From contig NZ_CADEAJ010000001.1 in assembly GCF_902825235.1 (NCBI RefSeq), positions 375,096 through 439,095 on the forward strand: a stretch of 64,000 nt of DNA. Reading direction: 5' to 3'. The first letter of the stretch is position 1. Every line of letters begins with the position of its first letter. This DNA is from Bartonella vinsonii subsp. vinsonii. GTDB taxonomy: Bacteria; Pseudomonadota; Alphaproteobacteria; Rhizobiales; Rhizobiaceae. Made by a program: the position numbers and the translations under genes. Under the pieces are notes generated by a model, which was given only the letters and a program-made list of their open reading frames with translations, was not told the origin of the DNA and ran no database searches. This document shows, piece by piece, positions 28,520 to 38,123 of this stretch.

Positions 28520-31500
28520 TTAAAGTTGTGCGATCATACCTGCTGCGAAAGTAAAGCGAGAAATATTGAGATCATTTTCAATGAGCGCACCAATGCGATT
28601 TGTTACATTGTGAATTTGGTCTTCTTTTGTTTGGCTCCAGGCGGCGAACGGATCTTTTTTTGTTCCGTAATCTTTCAGGATTTTCATAACAATTTTTCGT
28701 AAGCTTTCAGCAATATTTTCTTTAGCTTGGCTTAAGGCCATACTATCATAATAATCAAGGACAGGAATTGTTCGACTTGCTTCATTAATGCGGTTTATCC
28801 GGATGATTTGAGCAAGTGAGAAATAAATTTCTGCGGTTTTAATAAGGTCGCTGGTGCTTTGTTTTGCAATGAAAGAAATGTCACAAATTATGGGAGCAGC
28901 TTCCAAGAGAGCCAATTGTTTTGCTAAAGCCTCAGTCGCTCCTTCTTCTCTATAATGTATCGTTTTTTCTTTAATTTTCTGATTAATATCCTTATCATTG
29001 GAATGCAGAAGAAGTTTTTCAATAACCGTACGGGCTTGCTTCATTGTTTTCACAAGTTCTTCTAATGGAATCGAGAGATCCATATTGCGCAATCCCCAAT
29101 TTGTTGTTTCAAAAAGCATTGACGTAATGGCTGCGTAGAATTTGTTTTGGACAAGACCTGGTATTTTATTATCCAGCTTATCAATTTGATCAGACAATTG
29201 GGGTATTTCAAAACCATCGCACAGTGCGATGAAAACGCGAATAATATTTTCAATTTTTTGTTCTGTTGCATCTTGGAGGCGGCTAACAAAAGTAGGTCCA
29301 CCGCGATTCACAATATCATTGGCAATGAGGGTTGCAATAATATTACGGCGTAACTGATGATGAATGATTTCTTTCTCAAAGTTTGTCTGAATTTGCGTTG
29401 GAAAATAGTTCAACAAGATTGCATCAAAATAACGTTCATCGACAATGGGACTATGGGCGATTTCTTCTTTGAGGGTTAATTTAGCATATGCAAAAAGAAC
29501 GGCGAGTTCTGGACGAAGAAGTCCTTGTGTTGTTCTTTGCCGCAAAGTTTGTTCATCAGGGAGAATTTCCACTCTCCGATCGAGAAGTTTTTTCTGTTCC
29601 AAATCATGCATAAAGCGTATTTGATAAGGCAAATCCGCAATGCTTTGGCTTTCAGCCAAAGAAAGAGCAAGTGGTTGTAGATAATTGTTGCGTAAAACTA
29701 ATTGTTCGACTTGTGGAGTCATTTTTTTCAAGAGTTCATTGCGTGCTTCGCGCGTAAATGTTTTAGCTCGAAGTGCTGATGCTAGAACAATTTTGATATT
29801 GACCTCAACATCTGAACAATTAACACCTGCAGAGTTATCAATGGCATCGGTATTACAGCGCCCACCATTTGAGACATATTCAATCCGACCACGTTGTGTA
29901 ACACCAAGATTGGCTCCTTCACCAATAACTTTTGCACGAACTTGATCACCCGTAATGCGTAGTGCATCATTTGCACGATCCCCTACTTGCGCATCCGTTT
30001 CTGTTGTTGCACGGATATAAGTGCCAATACCACCAAACCATAAAAGATCAACAGGTGCTTTGAGAAGTGCAGAGATAATTTCAAAGGGAGTTCCTGTTTG
30101 TTTTTCAAAACCAATAGCTTGTGCTGCTTCGGGTGAGAGAGTAATGGTCTTCATTGTACGTGAGAAAATACCACCGCCCTTTGATAATTTTGTTTGATCG
30201 TAGTCCTGCCAACTTGAACGAGGAAGTTGAAAGAGACGCATACGTTCTGCATAGCTTTCAGCTATGTTTGGATTTGGGTCGATAAAGATATCGCGGTGAT
30301 CAAAGGCAGCGATAAGTTTTGTTTGTTTAGAAAGAAGCATTCCATTGCCAAAAACATCACCAGACATATCACCAACACCAATACAGGTGAAAGGGGTTGT
30401 TTGAATATCGTGATTAAAGGATTCTCGAAAATGTCTTTTAACGGCTTCCCACGCACCTTTCGCTGTAATGCCAATGGCTTTGTGGTCATAACCTGCTGAA
30501 CCTCCAGAGGCAAAAGCATCATCAAGCCAGAAGTGATTTGCTTGGCTGAGTGCGTTGGCTGTATCAGAAAATGTTGCTGTGCCTTTGTCGGCAGCAACAA
30601 CAAAATAAGGGTCATGACCATCATGACAAATGATATTGTGAGGAGTGCTTATTTCGCCGTTAACCAGATTGTCGGTGATAGAAAGCAAAGCTGTGATAAA
30701 GTCAATATAAGCTTGTCGTGCAGCTTCTATTATGACAGCACGATCGTTTGTTTGGGGAAGGCGATGAGGATAAAATCCCCCTTTTGCACCAACGGGGACG
30801 ATGACAGCATTTTTAACCTGTTGGGCTTTGACTAAGCTCAAAACTTCAGTGCGATAATCAAGTGCACGATCAGACCAACGGATTCCGCCGCGGGCAATAG
30901 GACCAAAACGCAAATGAACCCCTTCAACTTCTGGTCCATAAACAAAAATTTCCCGATAGGGTCGCGGTTCAGGCAAGCCTTCAATTTGGCGGGGGTCTAA
31001 CTTGGTTGCTAAAATACGCCGTGGGGTGCCATCTTGAAGAGGGGTAAAGGCATTGGTTCGTAAACTTGCTTCAATAAGATTACGATAACGGCGTAAAATG
31101 AGATCATCATCTAACCCTGAGACGTTTTGTAATTTTTCTTCAATGCGCTGTTGAATGATCTGCTGGTTTTTTTTCCGTTCTTTTTCTGTATGGCTTTGAT
31201 GAAATTTCAAATGAAACAAAGCATAAAGATCTTGGGTAATATCAGGGTAAGCGTTTAAAGTTTGGGCAACGCGGTCTTGTGAATAAGGAATTCCAGCTTG
31301 TTGGAGATAACGTCCGTAATGGCGTAAAATGACAATTTCACGCCAATCAAGCTCAGCTGTTTGGGTTAAAGCATTAAAGGCATCATTATCCGCATTCTGA
31401 GACCAAATGGCTTCGAATGTTTCGGCATGCTTTTGACTGTTTTTGTCAAAATCGATACAGAGTTGGAAAGCGCTTTCCAGTTGCATATCATGAAGATACA

Positions 31501-33202
31501 CAGAGTGTCCGTTGCCATCTGGTAATTCAAGCGTTTGTTCAGCAATGACCCGAAACCCCATATTTTCAAGAAGTGGTACACGTTTAGAAAGGGCAAGAGC
31601 TTCGTGGCGGTGAAAAAGCCGAAGAGAAATATTTCGTTTTTCTTTTTTGTGCGCATGATAAAAAGTAACAAAAAGAGGCTTTTTATCATTAAGGCTTAAG
31701 ATATGTCCTGCGTCTTCAATGGCATCTTCAGTTGAAAATAAATCACGGTAGCTGTTGGGAAATTGGCTCGCCAAACGTATTTGTTGGTCTGTCGCTTTGC
31801 GGGTTTGAGCTATGGTTTGAACACTGTCTTCCCAACTTTGTGCTATGGAACGAACGTTTTCTTCAAGTGTCATGCGCTCGATGACAGGCGCGCTTTCGTT
31901 TCCTTTGCGATGGATGATATAATGGACGCGGATGAGTGTACTTTCTAAAAATAGCGGATAGGATTCAAAAAAATCGCCTTTGTAGATTTCAACAAAATAT
32001 TCGCCAATTTTTTCGCGAATATTGCTGCTGTATTGATCACGGGGCACATAGACAAGTATAGAAACAAAGCGTCCGAAAGAATCAGTATGTGCAAGGACTC
32101 GCAGACGAGGGCGTTCGTCTAATTGCAGAATAAGTTTGGCATTTTCTGTCAATGTCTCAACGTCAGAACGAAACATTTCATCTCTTGGATAGGTTTCTAA
32201 AACACTGATGAGTGCTTTCCCAGAATAGTCTGCGCGGTTATATCCAAGGCGCTGAATGATGGTTTTGGCTTTTTCTTTTAAGAAAGGAATTTGCAAAATA
32301 GAACGCGTATAAGCGGAGGAGGTAAACAATCCTACAATGCGTAATTCTCCACACAGCTTGTCTTCTTTATCAAAGATTTTAAGACCAATATAATCGAGCC
32401 AAACAGGACGATGAATTTTTGAACGACTGTTTGCTTTTGTTACAATAAGCAAATTATCACTTTCCATAAAGGATAAGATTTCTTGGGGAGGTTCTTCTAC
32501 ACGAGAATCACCGATAATGCGGATCGAGGCATCTGTGAGAATACCAAGTTCAATATCGCTTGCTATAAAGGCTTTTGTCGGTTCTTGGTTTTTGATGAAA
32601 TGATAAGTGCGCATGCCAAGGAAGATGAAATTATTGTCCATCAGCCAGTTAAGAAATTCAATGGCTTTTTCACCTTCTTGTTTGTAGTGCTGTGGGAGGC
32701 TTGTTTGATAGGCATGGATATGCTTTTCAACTTCTTCAAGCATAGATTTCCAGTCTTGTACAGCTGCATTGACCTGTTCAAGGACAAGAGTGAGCTCCTC
32801 TTTGAGTTTTTGTATTTGTTGTTCATTTAAGGACTCAATGTGAATTTGCATCAGGCTGATGCGTTGCCCGGAGGTACAATCAAGAACGGGGTGCGCAATC
32901 AAATAAATATGATTCTTGTTTTGATTGAAGACATTCAAAATAGAATCGAGCAAGAAGGGCTTGTTATCGTTTACGAGCGTAATAACAGTTATAGGTTTAT
33001 TGTTACGCGTTAAATTTTGTTCAAAGCAGATGATCGTTTTTCCAGTTTGATGGAGATTAAAAGCTTCAATGGCAGTGGTTGTAGCTTTTTTGAGTTCGTC
33101 GTTTACGTAACAGGCGATATCTTCTTTATCGGTATGAGCAAAAAGGATCTGTTCTATTTTATCTTGATTGTTTTTTGTTTCTGCTGCTTTTTGTTGTAAC
33201 AC
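28520..33202 (-). CDS. gdhB: NAD-specific glutamate dehydrogenase, large (about 180 kDa) type
   Basis: A 1560-residue protein of the large NAD-GDH class (COG2902), which oxidatively deaminates glutamate to 2-oxoglutarate and ammonia. Family hallmarks include the long N-terminal ACT-like regulatory part and the catalytic core: RFGPIARGGIRWSDRALDYRTEVLSL, the segment VPVGAKGGF, and GIGVGDMSGDVFGNG in the substrate/NAD part. Start is GTG 33202 with GGGAAG upstream. Glutamate catabolism is plausibly a main carbon source, feeding the TCA cycle at 2-oxoglutarate, near the sdh operon in function though not in location. Symbol by common usage. Confidence 0.9.
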   Translation of the reverse strand: MLQQKAAETKNNQDKIEQILFAHTDKEDIACYVNDELKKATTTAIEAFNLHQTGKTIICFEQNLTRNNKPITVITLVNDNKPFLLDSILNVFNQNKNHIYLIAHPVLDCTSGQRISLMQIHIESLNEQQIQKLKEELTLVLEQVNAAVQDWKSMLEEVEKHIHAYQTSLPQHYKQEGEKAIEFLNWLMDNNFIFLGMRTYHFIKNQEPTKAFIASDIELGILTDASIRIIGDSRVEEPPQEILSFMESDNLLIVTKANSRSKIHRPVWLDYIGLKIFDKEDKLCGELRIVGLFTSSAYTRSILQIPFLKEKAKTIIQRLGYNRADYSGKALISVLETYPRDEMFRSDVETLTENAKLILQLDERPRLRVLAHTDSFGRFVSILVYVPRDQYSSNIREKIGEYFVEIYKGDFFESYPLFLESTLIRVHYIIHRKGNESAPVIERMTLEENVRSIAQSWEDSVQTIAQTRKATDQQIRLASQFPNSYRDLFSTEDAIEDAGHILSLNDKKPLFVTFYHAHKKEKRNISLRLFHRHEALALSKRVPLLENMGFRVIAEQTLELPDGNGHSVYLHDMQLESAFQLCIDFDKNSQKHAETFEAIWSQNADNDAFNALTQTAELDWREIVILRHYGRYLQQAGIPYSQDRVAQTLNAYPDITQDLYALFHLKFHQSHTEKERKKNQQIIQQRIEEKLQNVSGLDDDLILRRYRNLIEASLRTNAFTPLQDGTPRRILATKLDPRQIEGLPEPRPYREIFVYGPEVEGVHLRFGPIARGGIRWSDRALDYRTEVLSLVKAQQVKNAVIVPVGAKGGFYPHRLPQTNDRAVIIEAARQAYIDFITALLSITDNLVNGEISTPHNIICHDGHDPYFVVAADKGTATFSDTANALSQANHFWLDDAFASGGSAGYDHKAIGITAKGAWEAVKRHFRESFNHDIQTTPFTCIGVGDMSGDVFGNGMLLSKQTKLIAAFDHRDIFIDPNPNIAESYAERMRLFQLPRSSWQDYDQTKLSKGGGIFSRTMKTITLSPEAAQAIGFEKQTGTPFEIISALLKAPVDLLWFGGIGTYIRATTETDAQVGDRANDALRITGDQVRAKVIGEGANLGVTQRGRIEYVSNGGRCNTDAIDNSAGVNCSDVEVNIKIVLASALRAKTFTREARNELLKKMTPQVEQLVLRNNYLQPLALSLAESQSIADLPYQIRFMHDLEQKKLLDRRVEILPDEQTLRQRTTQGLLRPELAVLFAYAKLTLKEEIAHSPIVDERYFDAILLNYFPTQIQTNFEKEIIHHQLRRNIIATLIANDIVNRGGPTFVSRLQDATEQKIENIIRVFIALCDGFEIPQLSDQIDKLDNKIPGLVQNKFYAAITSMLFETTNWGLRNMDLSIPLEELVKTMKQARTVIEKLLLHSNDKDINQKIKEKTIHYREEGATEALAKQLALLEAAPIICDISFIAKQSTSDLIKTAEIYFSLAQIIRINRINEASRTIPVLDYYDSMALSQAKENIAESLRKIVMKILKDYGTKKDPFAAWSQTKEDQIHNVTNRIGALIENDLNISRFTFAAGMIAQL

Positions 33203-33458
33203 AATAATCTTCCCTTTTTGCTTTTAGGATCTTTTCTTCATGGAACTAGACCATTATATCATATTTTGCACTGTAACATCTTCTACCCAAAGAGAATAGT
33301 TATTTATTCTGAGAAAGGGTAAACTTGTTTCTTCCATTGTATAGCAATAATCCGTTATCTTAAGGGAGTCCATTGTGCATAGATGAAAGGATATTTTTAG
33401 TATCTTTGTATGTTAAGAGTTTGTTTTTCAAAAGAGACACAATGAAAGTAAGTAAAGA

Positions 33459-34103
33459 ATGACGCATTTGCCAGAAAGACTTTTAAGCGGTTACCGGACC
33501 TTTATAAAAAATCACTTTTCATATAAAAGGACACATTATCAACAATTGGCGCTTGAAGGGCAAAAACCTGAAGTTTTTGTCATTGCGTGTTGTGATTCGC
33601 GGGCAGTACCAGAAACGATTTTTGATGCCAAGCCTGGTGAAATTTTTACACTGCGCAATGTGGCAAATTTGGTCCCCCCTTTTTCTCCTGATAACCAATA
33701 TCATGCAACATCTGCAGCTCTTGAATATGCTGTACAATTGCTTGAGGTTAAGCATATTGTTGTGTTTGGTCATGCTCATTGTGGAGGGGTGAGTACTGCT
33801 CTTAAAGGGACGTATAAGTCTTTATCATCAAAAGATTTTATTGGTCAATGGATTGACCTTTTGGCACCAGCTGCGCAAACAGTTGTAAGCAATAAATCGT
33901 TAACTGTATCGGAACAACAGATCGCATTAGAGCAGCTTTCTATTCGTCATTCGTTGAGGAATTTAGAGACATTTCCGTGGATAAAGGCGCGTAAAGAGCA
34001 GGGCGTTTTAACATTACACGGGGTTTGGTTTGATATCTCAAGCGGTGAATTGTGGAGTATAGAACAAGACACAGGGTATTTTGTGCGTGTTGAGGTTGGC
34101 TGA
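33459..34103 (+). CDS. can: Beta-class carbonic anhydrase
   Basis: A 214-residue beta-carbonic anhydrase that interconverts CO2 and bicarbonate. Zinc ligands are visible as the Cys of CDSR (near residue 45), the His of HAHCGG and its Cys; the catalytic Asp-Arg pair is the CDSR dyad. It stands alone, divergent from the glutamate dehydrogenase gene, with about 250 bases between. Bicarbonate supply would serve fatty acid synthesis (AccA in this window), purine and arginine pathways. The symbol is by analogy. Confidence 0.92.
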   Translation: MTHLPERLLSGYRTFIKNHFSYKRTHYQQLALEGQKPEVFVIACCDSRAVPETIFDAKPGEIFTLRNVANLVPPFSPDNQYHATSAALEYAVQLLEVKHIVVFGHAHCGGVSTALKGTYKSLSSKDFIGQWIDLLAPAAQTVVSNKSLTVSEQQIALEQLSIRHSLRNLETFPWIKARKEQGVLTLHGVWFDISSGELWSIEQDTGYFVRVEVG

Positions 34104-34171
34104 TCTCGAAGTGTAACGTTCCCTTTCTTTCATAAAATAACTTTAAAAGTGAAGCTATTATATGATAAATC

Positions 34172-34369
34172 TTGACAAAGGTAGGGTTTTATTGTTTGAA
34201 AGAACAAGCTTTCAGTGACCAAATTAATTTGGAGCAACCGACTGAGACCCCAGTTTAAGGGTATAAAGAGATCTCAGAGGTCAACATCCGACGGCGCGGT
34301 GCGTTCTCGGATGTCATTTTGGTTTGTTTGTTATGCAGCCCTGTTTGTTATACAGCAATGAGGTAGAGA
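34172..34369 (+). promoter_or_regulatory. Possible promoter and folded leader of ffh
   Basis: TTGACA at 34172-34177 could be a -35 box, with a weak -10 about 17 bases on. The leader then holds two stems: CTGAGA/TCTCAG (34242-34247 with 34272-34277) and a strong hairpin ACATCCGA/TCGGATGT (34284-34291 with 34307-34314) followed by a T-rich stretch. The second could act as an attenuator or block. No known RNA family was recognised with confidence. Confidence 0.4.
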
Positions 34370-35938
34370 ATGTTTGAATCCTTACAAGAGCGGCTTGGTT
34401 CCATACTGTCTCATTTGACAGGGCGTGGGGCTTTGTCGGATCAGGATGTAACAGAAGCGTTGCGCGAAATTCGTCGTGCTTTGTTAGAAGCCGATGTTGC
34501 ACTTGATGTCGCACGTTCTTTTACCGATAGGGTTCGCGAAAAAGCCGTTGGGGCTGCAATTGTTAAATCAATTAAACCTGGCCAAATGGTCGTTAAAATT
34601 GTTCATGATGAATTGGTTAATGTCCTTGGAAATGAAGGCGTTCTGAGCGATTTAAATGCACCGGCACCTGTTGTTATTATGATGATTGGTTTGCAAGGTT
34701 CAGGAAAAACAACGACAACAGCAAAGCTTGCAAAGCGGTTCACTGATAAACATAATAAAAAAGTTCTTATGGCGTCATTAGATACACGCCGTCCCGCGGC
34801 GCAAGAACAACTGCGCCAATTAGGAGAACAGGCAGAACTTGCAAGTTTGCCTATTATCGCGGGGCAGTCTCCCGTTGATATTGCGTCACGTGCGGTACAG
34901 GCAGCAAAATTGGGTGGTTATGATGTGCTGATTCTTGATACAGCGGGACGTAACCATATTGATGAAGCTTTGATGCTCGAATTGGCTGAAATTAAAGCTT
35001 GTTCCCTTCCCCATGAAATTATGCTGGTTGCTGATAGTCTTACGGGGCAAGATGCCGTTCATCTTGCCCGTTCTTTTGATGAGCGGGTGGGAATTACAGG
35101 TATTATTTTAACACGTATGGATAGTGATGGCCGCGGGGGTGCTGCTCTTTCAATGCGTGCTGTTACAGGAAAGCCGATTAAAGCAATTGGAATCGGTGAA
35201 AAAATAGAGGCTTTGGAAGAGTTTCATCCTCGTCGTATTGCTGATCGTATTCTCGGAATGGGTGATATTGTTTCTTTGGTTGAAAAAGCTGCTGAGACAA
35301 TGGACCATGAAAAAGCGGCTGCTTTTGCAAAAAAAATGCAGGCTGGAAAATTTGATCTCAATGACCTTGCAGAACAATTGCAGAAAATGAAAAAACTGGG
35401 TGGAATGGGCGGCATTATGGGAATGTTGCCGGGGTTAGGGAAGGTAAAAGATCAAATTGCTGCTGCGGGACTTGATGATCGTTTGTTTAATCGTCAATTG
35501 GCTATTATTTCGTCCATGACACCTTTAGAGCGCGCCCATCCTGAAGTTTTGAAACATAGCCGTAAGCAACGGATTGCTAAGGGATCTGGCACAAGTGCTG
35601 CTGATATTAATAAGCTTTTGAAAATGCATCGCCAAATGGCTGATATGGTCAAAGCCATAGGAGGTAAAGGCAAGAGTGGTTTGATGGGGAAAATGTTCGG
35701 AGCACTTGGTTCTAAAATGGGACTCGGTGGTATGGGAGCTGTTGGCGGGGATTCTGGAGCACTCCCTGATTTATCGGGGTTTGATTCAAAGCAATTTTCA
35801 GAACTTCAAAAACAAATTGAAAGTGGTAATGGGGGCAAGGTCTTACCTGGTCTTCCAGGGCGTGGACTTACATTTCCTGGTCTTTCCAATGGCAGTGCCG
35901 ATAGGGGAAATTTTCCTCAGCATCCCAAGAAAAAATAA
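34370..35938 (+). CDS. ffh: Signal recognition particle protein Ffh
   Basis: A 522-residue SRP GTPase that binds 4.5S RNA and signal peptides of nascent membrane and secreted proteins. An N domain is followed by the G domain with GLQGSGKTTTTAKLA, DTAGRNHID and the TRMDSDGRGG motifs, then the methionine-rich M domain at about 330-450. The C-terminal tail is glycine- and methionine-rich. It opens a run of genes ffh-aroQ-rpsP on the plus strand, which in related genomes continues with rimM-trmD-rplS; those genes are elsewhere here (52031 on). Confidence 0.96.
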   Translation: MFESLQERLGSILSHLTGRGALSDQDVTEALREIRRALLEADVALDVARSFTDRVREKAVGAAIVKSIKPGQMVVKIVHDELVNVLGNEGVLSDLNAPAPVVIMMIGLQGSGKTTTTAKLAKRFTDKHNKKVLMASLDTRRPAAQEQLRQLGEQAELASLPIIAGQSPVDIASRAVQAAKLGGYDVLILDTAGRNHIDEALMLELAEIKACSLPHEIMLVADSLTGQDAVHLARSFDERVGITGIILTRMDSDGRGGAALSMRAVTGKPIKAIGIGEKIEALEEFHPRRIADRILGMGDIVSLVEKAAETMDHEKAAAFAKKMQAGKFDLNDLAEQLQKMKKLGGMGGIMGMLPGLGKVKDQIAAAGLDDRLFNRQLAIISSMTPLERAHPEVLKHSRKQRIAKGSGTSAADINKLLKMHRQMADMVKAIGGKGKSGLMGKMFGALGSKMGLGGMGAVGGDSGALPDLSGFDSKQFSELQKQIESGNGGKVLPGLPGRGLTFPGLSNGSADRGNFPQHPKKK

Positions 35939-35962
35939 GATGCAAAGAGGGAAGGAAAGATA

Positions 35963-36262
35963 ATGCAGGAAAAAATATTGGATGAATTGGCACATTTGCG
36001 TGCGTCCATTGATAATTTCGATGCAGCGTTGATTCATATTTTGGCAGAGCGGTTTCGTTGTACAAAGGCTGTTGGGCACTTAAAAGCCCGTTATGATTTG
36101 CCTACAGTTGATCCTCTGCGTGAGCAGAGCCAAGTCGCACGGTTGCGACAATTGGCGAAAGAGAGTCATTTCGATCCCGATTTTGCTGAAAGATTTTTGA
36201 AGTTTGTTATTAAAGAGGTTGTGCGGCAGCATGAAATTATTGCTGAAGAACAAAAAAAGTAA
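35963..36262 (+). CDS. Chorismate mutase (AroQ type)
   Basis: A 99-residue all-helical AroQ-class chorismate mutase that converts chorismate to prephenate for phenylalanine and tyrosine. The conserved catalytic positions are seen in LRASIDNFDAALIHILAERFRC, KAVGHLKA, and the C-terminal QHEI helix. In rhizobia this small gene sits between ffh and rpsP, as here. It supplies prephenate for the tyrC-like dehydrogenase at 10058. Confidence 0.88.
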   Translation: MQEKILDELAHLRASIDNFDAALIHILAERFRCTKAVGHLKARYDLPTVDPLREQSQVARLRQLAKESHFDPDFAERFLKFVIKEVVRQHEIIAEEQKK

Positions 36263-36305
36263 ATCAATTTAAACGAAAGCCAGGACTGACAATAGGAGAT
36301 AAAAT

Positions 36306-36671
36306 ATGGCATTAAAAATTCGTTTGTCCCGTGGAGGTTCAAAAAAACGTCCTTATTATCATATCGTTGTTGCGGATGTTCGTAGTCCGCGCGATGGGCG
36401 CTTTCTTGAACGTGTTGGTGCATGGGACCCAATGTTGCCTAAAGAGGGACCGCGTGTAAAGCTTGATGAAGAACGTATCCAATATTGGCTTGGCCAAGGG
36501 GCACAGCCAACAGATCGCGTTTTACGGTTTTTAGATGCTGCTGGCTTGAAAAAGCGTCCAGTGCGCAATAATCCACGCAAAGGTGAACCTGGCAAAAAAG
36601 CACAAGAACGTATAGCTGCTGCAAAGCAAGCTGCTGAAGAAGCTGCTGCTGCCGGAGCAGAAGAAGCGTGA
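36306..36671 (+). CDS. rpsP: 30S ribosomal protein S16
   Basis: A 121-residue S16 with the standard start [37 protein letters not shown] and an alanine-rich tail. SD AGGAG lies just before the ATG. S16 is an early assembly protein of the small subunit. rimM, its usual downstream partner, is absent here and lies about 15 kb further on; a terminator-like hairpin follows the gene. Confidence 0.97.
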   Translation: MALKIRLSRGGSKKRPYYHIVVADVRSPRDGRFLERVGAWDPMLPKEGPRVKLDEERIQYWLGQGAQPTDRVLRFLDAAGLKKRPVRNNPRKGEPGKKAQERIAAAKQAAEEAAAAGAEEA

Positions 36672-36732
36672 TGATTGTTACAATATAATCAATTGTGCCT
36701 TTAAAAGCTTTTATAAAGAAGAGTGATTGTTA

Positions 36733-36757
36733 TCCGTTTTTGTTTATCAAAAACGGA
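36733..36757. terminator. Candidate terminator hairpin between rpsP and DUF1674
   Basis: A stem of ten bases (TCCGTTTTTG with CAAAAACGGA) and a five-base loop sits between the convergent genes. The T-tract after it is weak on both strands, so intrinsic termination is plausible but not strong. Confidence 0.4.
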
Positions 36758-36783
36758 ACTTCTTTGAAGGGTGTTTGATTTTT

Positions 36784-36999
36784 TTAAAAATCAATAGCGC
36801 GGCCTTTAATTTCCCAGTCTCCATAGCGTGAAGGGTCTTTGCCGCCGCGTCCACCATTTTCTACAGGCTTTTCTTCGTGAGTTTTACTTTTACGTCTTTC
36901 TTCAGCTTCGTTTAATGCGCGTTGTGCTGCGGAAGAGAGGGATTGCTGTTTATCACGCGTTGCTTTTTGTTGACTTGTTTGCTCGTCTTTTTTTGTCAT
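36784..36999 (-). CDS. DUF1674 protein (SDHAF4-like succinate dehydrogenase assembly factor)
   Basis: A 71-residue protein with a charged, lysine/glutamine-rich N-terminus and the family C-terminus GGRGGKDPSRYGDWEIKGRAIDF. In mitochondria SDHAF4 (Sdh8) members of this family help load FAD-containing SdhA onto SdhB. A succinate dehydrogenase operon is in the same window (54696-58145). Direct evidence in this organism is lacking. It is convergent with rpsP and divergent from htpX. Confidence 0.85.
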   Translation of the reverse strand: MTKKDEQTSQQKATRDKQQSLSSAAQRALNEAEERRKSKTHEEKPVENGGRGGKDPSRYGDWEIKGRAIDF

Positions 37000-37082
37000 T
37001 TTATCCTTATTCCATTGAAGAAGCAGAAAGAAAACCCCATCATATAATATAAATTGATTTTTATCATGGAGTTTTTTGAGTA

Positions 37083-38123
37083 ATGAACATAATGCGTACG
37101 GCCATGCTTTTGGCTTTTATGACCGCTCTTTTTATGGGAGTTGGTTATCTTGTTGGAGGGGGCGGGGGTATGATCATTGCACTTTTGATGGCAAGCGGTT
37201 TAAATTTTTTTTCTTATTGGAATTCGGACAAAATTGTTTTACGCATGTATGGTGCGCGTGAGGTTGATCAACATTCATCACCGGTTTATTATAAGATTGT
37301 AAGCGATTTAGCTAGGAAAGCTTCTCTTCCTCAACCAAAAGTTTACGTTATTGAGAGTGCGCAGCCAAATGCTTTTGCTACGGGACGTAATCCTCAAAAT
37401 GCGGCTGTTGCGGCGAGTACCGGATTGTTGGAAAAGTTGAGTGCAGAGGAAATTGCCGGTGTTATGGCACATGAGCTCGCACATATTGAACATCGTGATA
37501 CTTTAACAATGACGTTGACGGCAACGATTGCGGGAGCGATTTCTATGCTTGGGAATTTCGCTTTTTTTATGGGGGGAACACGTAATTCTTCAGAACATTC
37601 TCATGGTGGAGGGCTTGGGGGTGTGATTGCTTTGCTTGTGGCGCCTTTTGCAGCGATGCTGGTGCAAATGGCTATTAGTCGCACGCGTGAATATGCTGCT
37701 GATCGCCGAGGAGCTGAAATATGTGGTAATCCGTTATGGTTGGCTTCTGCATTGCGTAAAATTGCTGATGGCGGACATGGGGTATACAATGAAGAGGCAG
37801 AACATAATCCAGCAACAGCACATATGTTTATTATCAATCCCTTGAGCGGTGAAGGAGCTGATAGCCTTTTTTCTACCCATCCGGCGACGGCAAATCGCAT
37901 TGCTGCTCTTTATCAGCAAGCAGAAGAGATGAAGGGAAACATGGTCAGAACTATGGGATGGAATGAAGAAGGTAGCTTGCATGAAAAAAGCAAGGGCTTG
38001 GATTATGAAGATTTCAGTCAGAGTGTTCCAGCCGATATTTTAGATAGTCAGGGGGAAAATGCTTTTCAGCGCATTACAAAACGGCCTTCTTGGCTTCGTT
38101 ATGAAGATAAAAAGAAATCTTGA
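37083..38123 (+). CDS. htpX: Zinc metalloprotease HtpX
   Basis: A 346-residue M48-family membrane protease, which degrades misfolded inner membrane proteins. The zinc motif HELAHIEH is at about residue 136, and the further zinc ligand Glu lies in the EYAADRRG segment. Two hydrophobic helices at the N-terminus and two after the active site fit the family's membrane topology. It overlaps the start of rsmB by four bases, so the two genes are coupled. Confidence 0.93.
   Translation: MNIMRTAMLLAFMTALFMGVGYLVGGGGGMIIALLMASGLNFFSYWNSDKIVLRMYGAREVDQHSSPVYYKIVSDLARKASLPQPKVYVIESAQPNAFATGRNPQNAAVAASTGLLEKLSAEEIAGVMAHELAHIEHRDTLTMTLTATIAGAISMLGNFAFFMGGTRNSSEHSHGGGLGGVIALLVAPFAAMLVQMAISRTREYAADRRGAEICGNPLWLASALRKIADGGHGVYNEEAEHNPATAHMFIINPLSGEGADSLFSTHPATANRIAALYQQAEEMKGNMVRTMGWNEEGSLHEKSKGLDYEDFSQSVPADILDSQGENAFQRITKRPSWLRYEDKKKS

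Noticed and set aside
29685..30835. Long plus-strand frames within the glutamate dehydrogenase gene
   Set aside because: They are shadows of a well-supported 1560-residue gene on the other strand.
36771..36795. TTGATTTTT/AAAAATCAA dyad near the DUF1674 stop
   Set aside because: It is made only of A/T and overlaps the gene end, so it is a weak hairpin with little support as a terminator.
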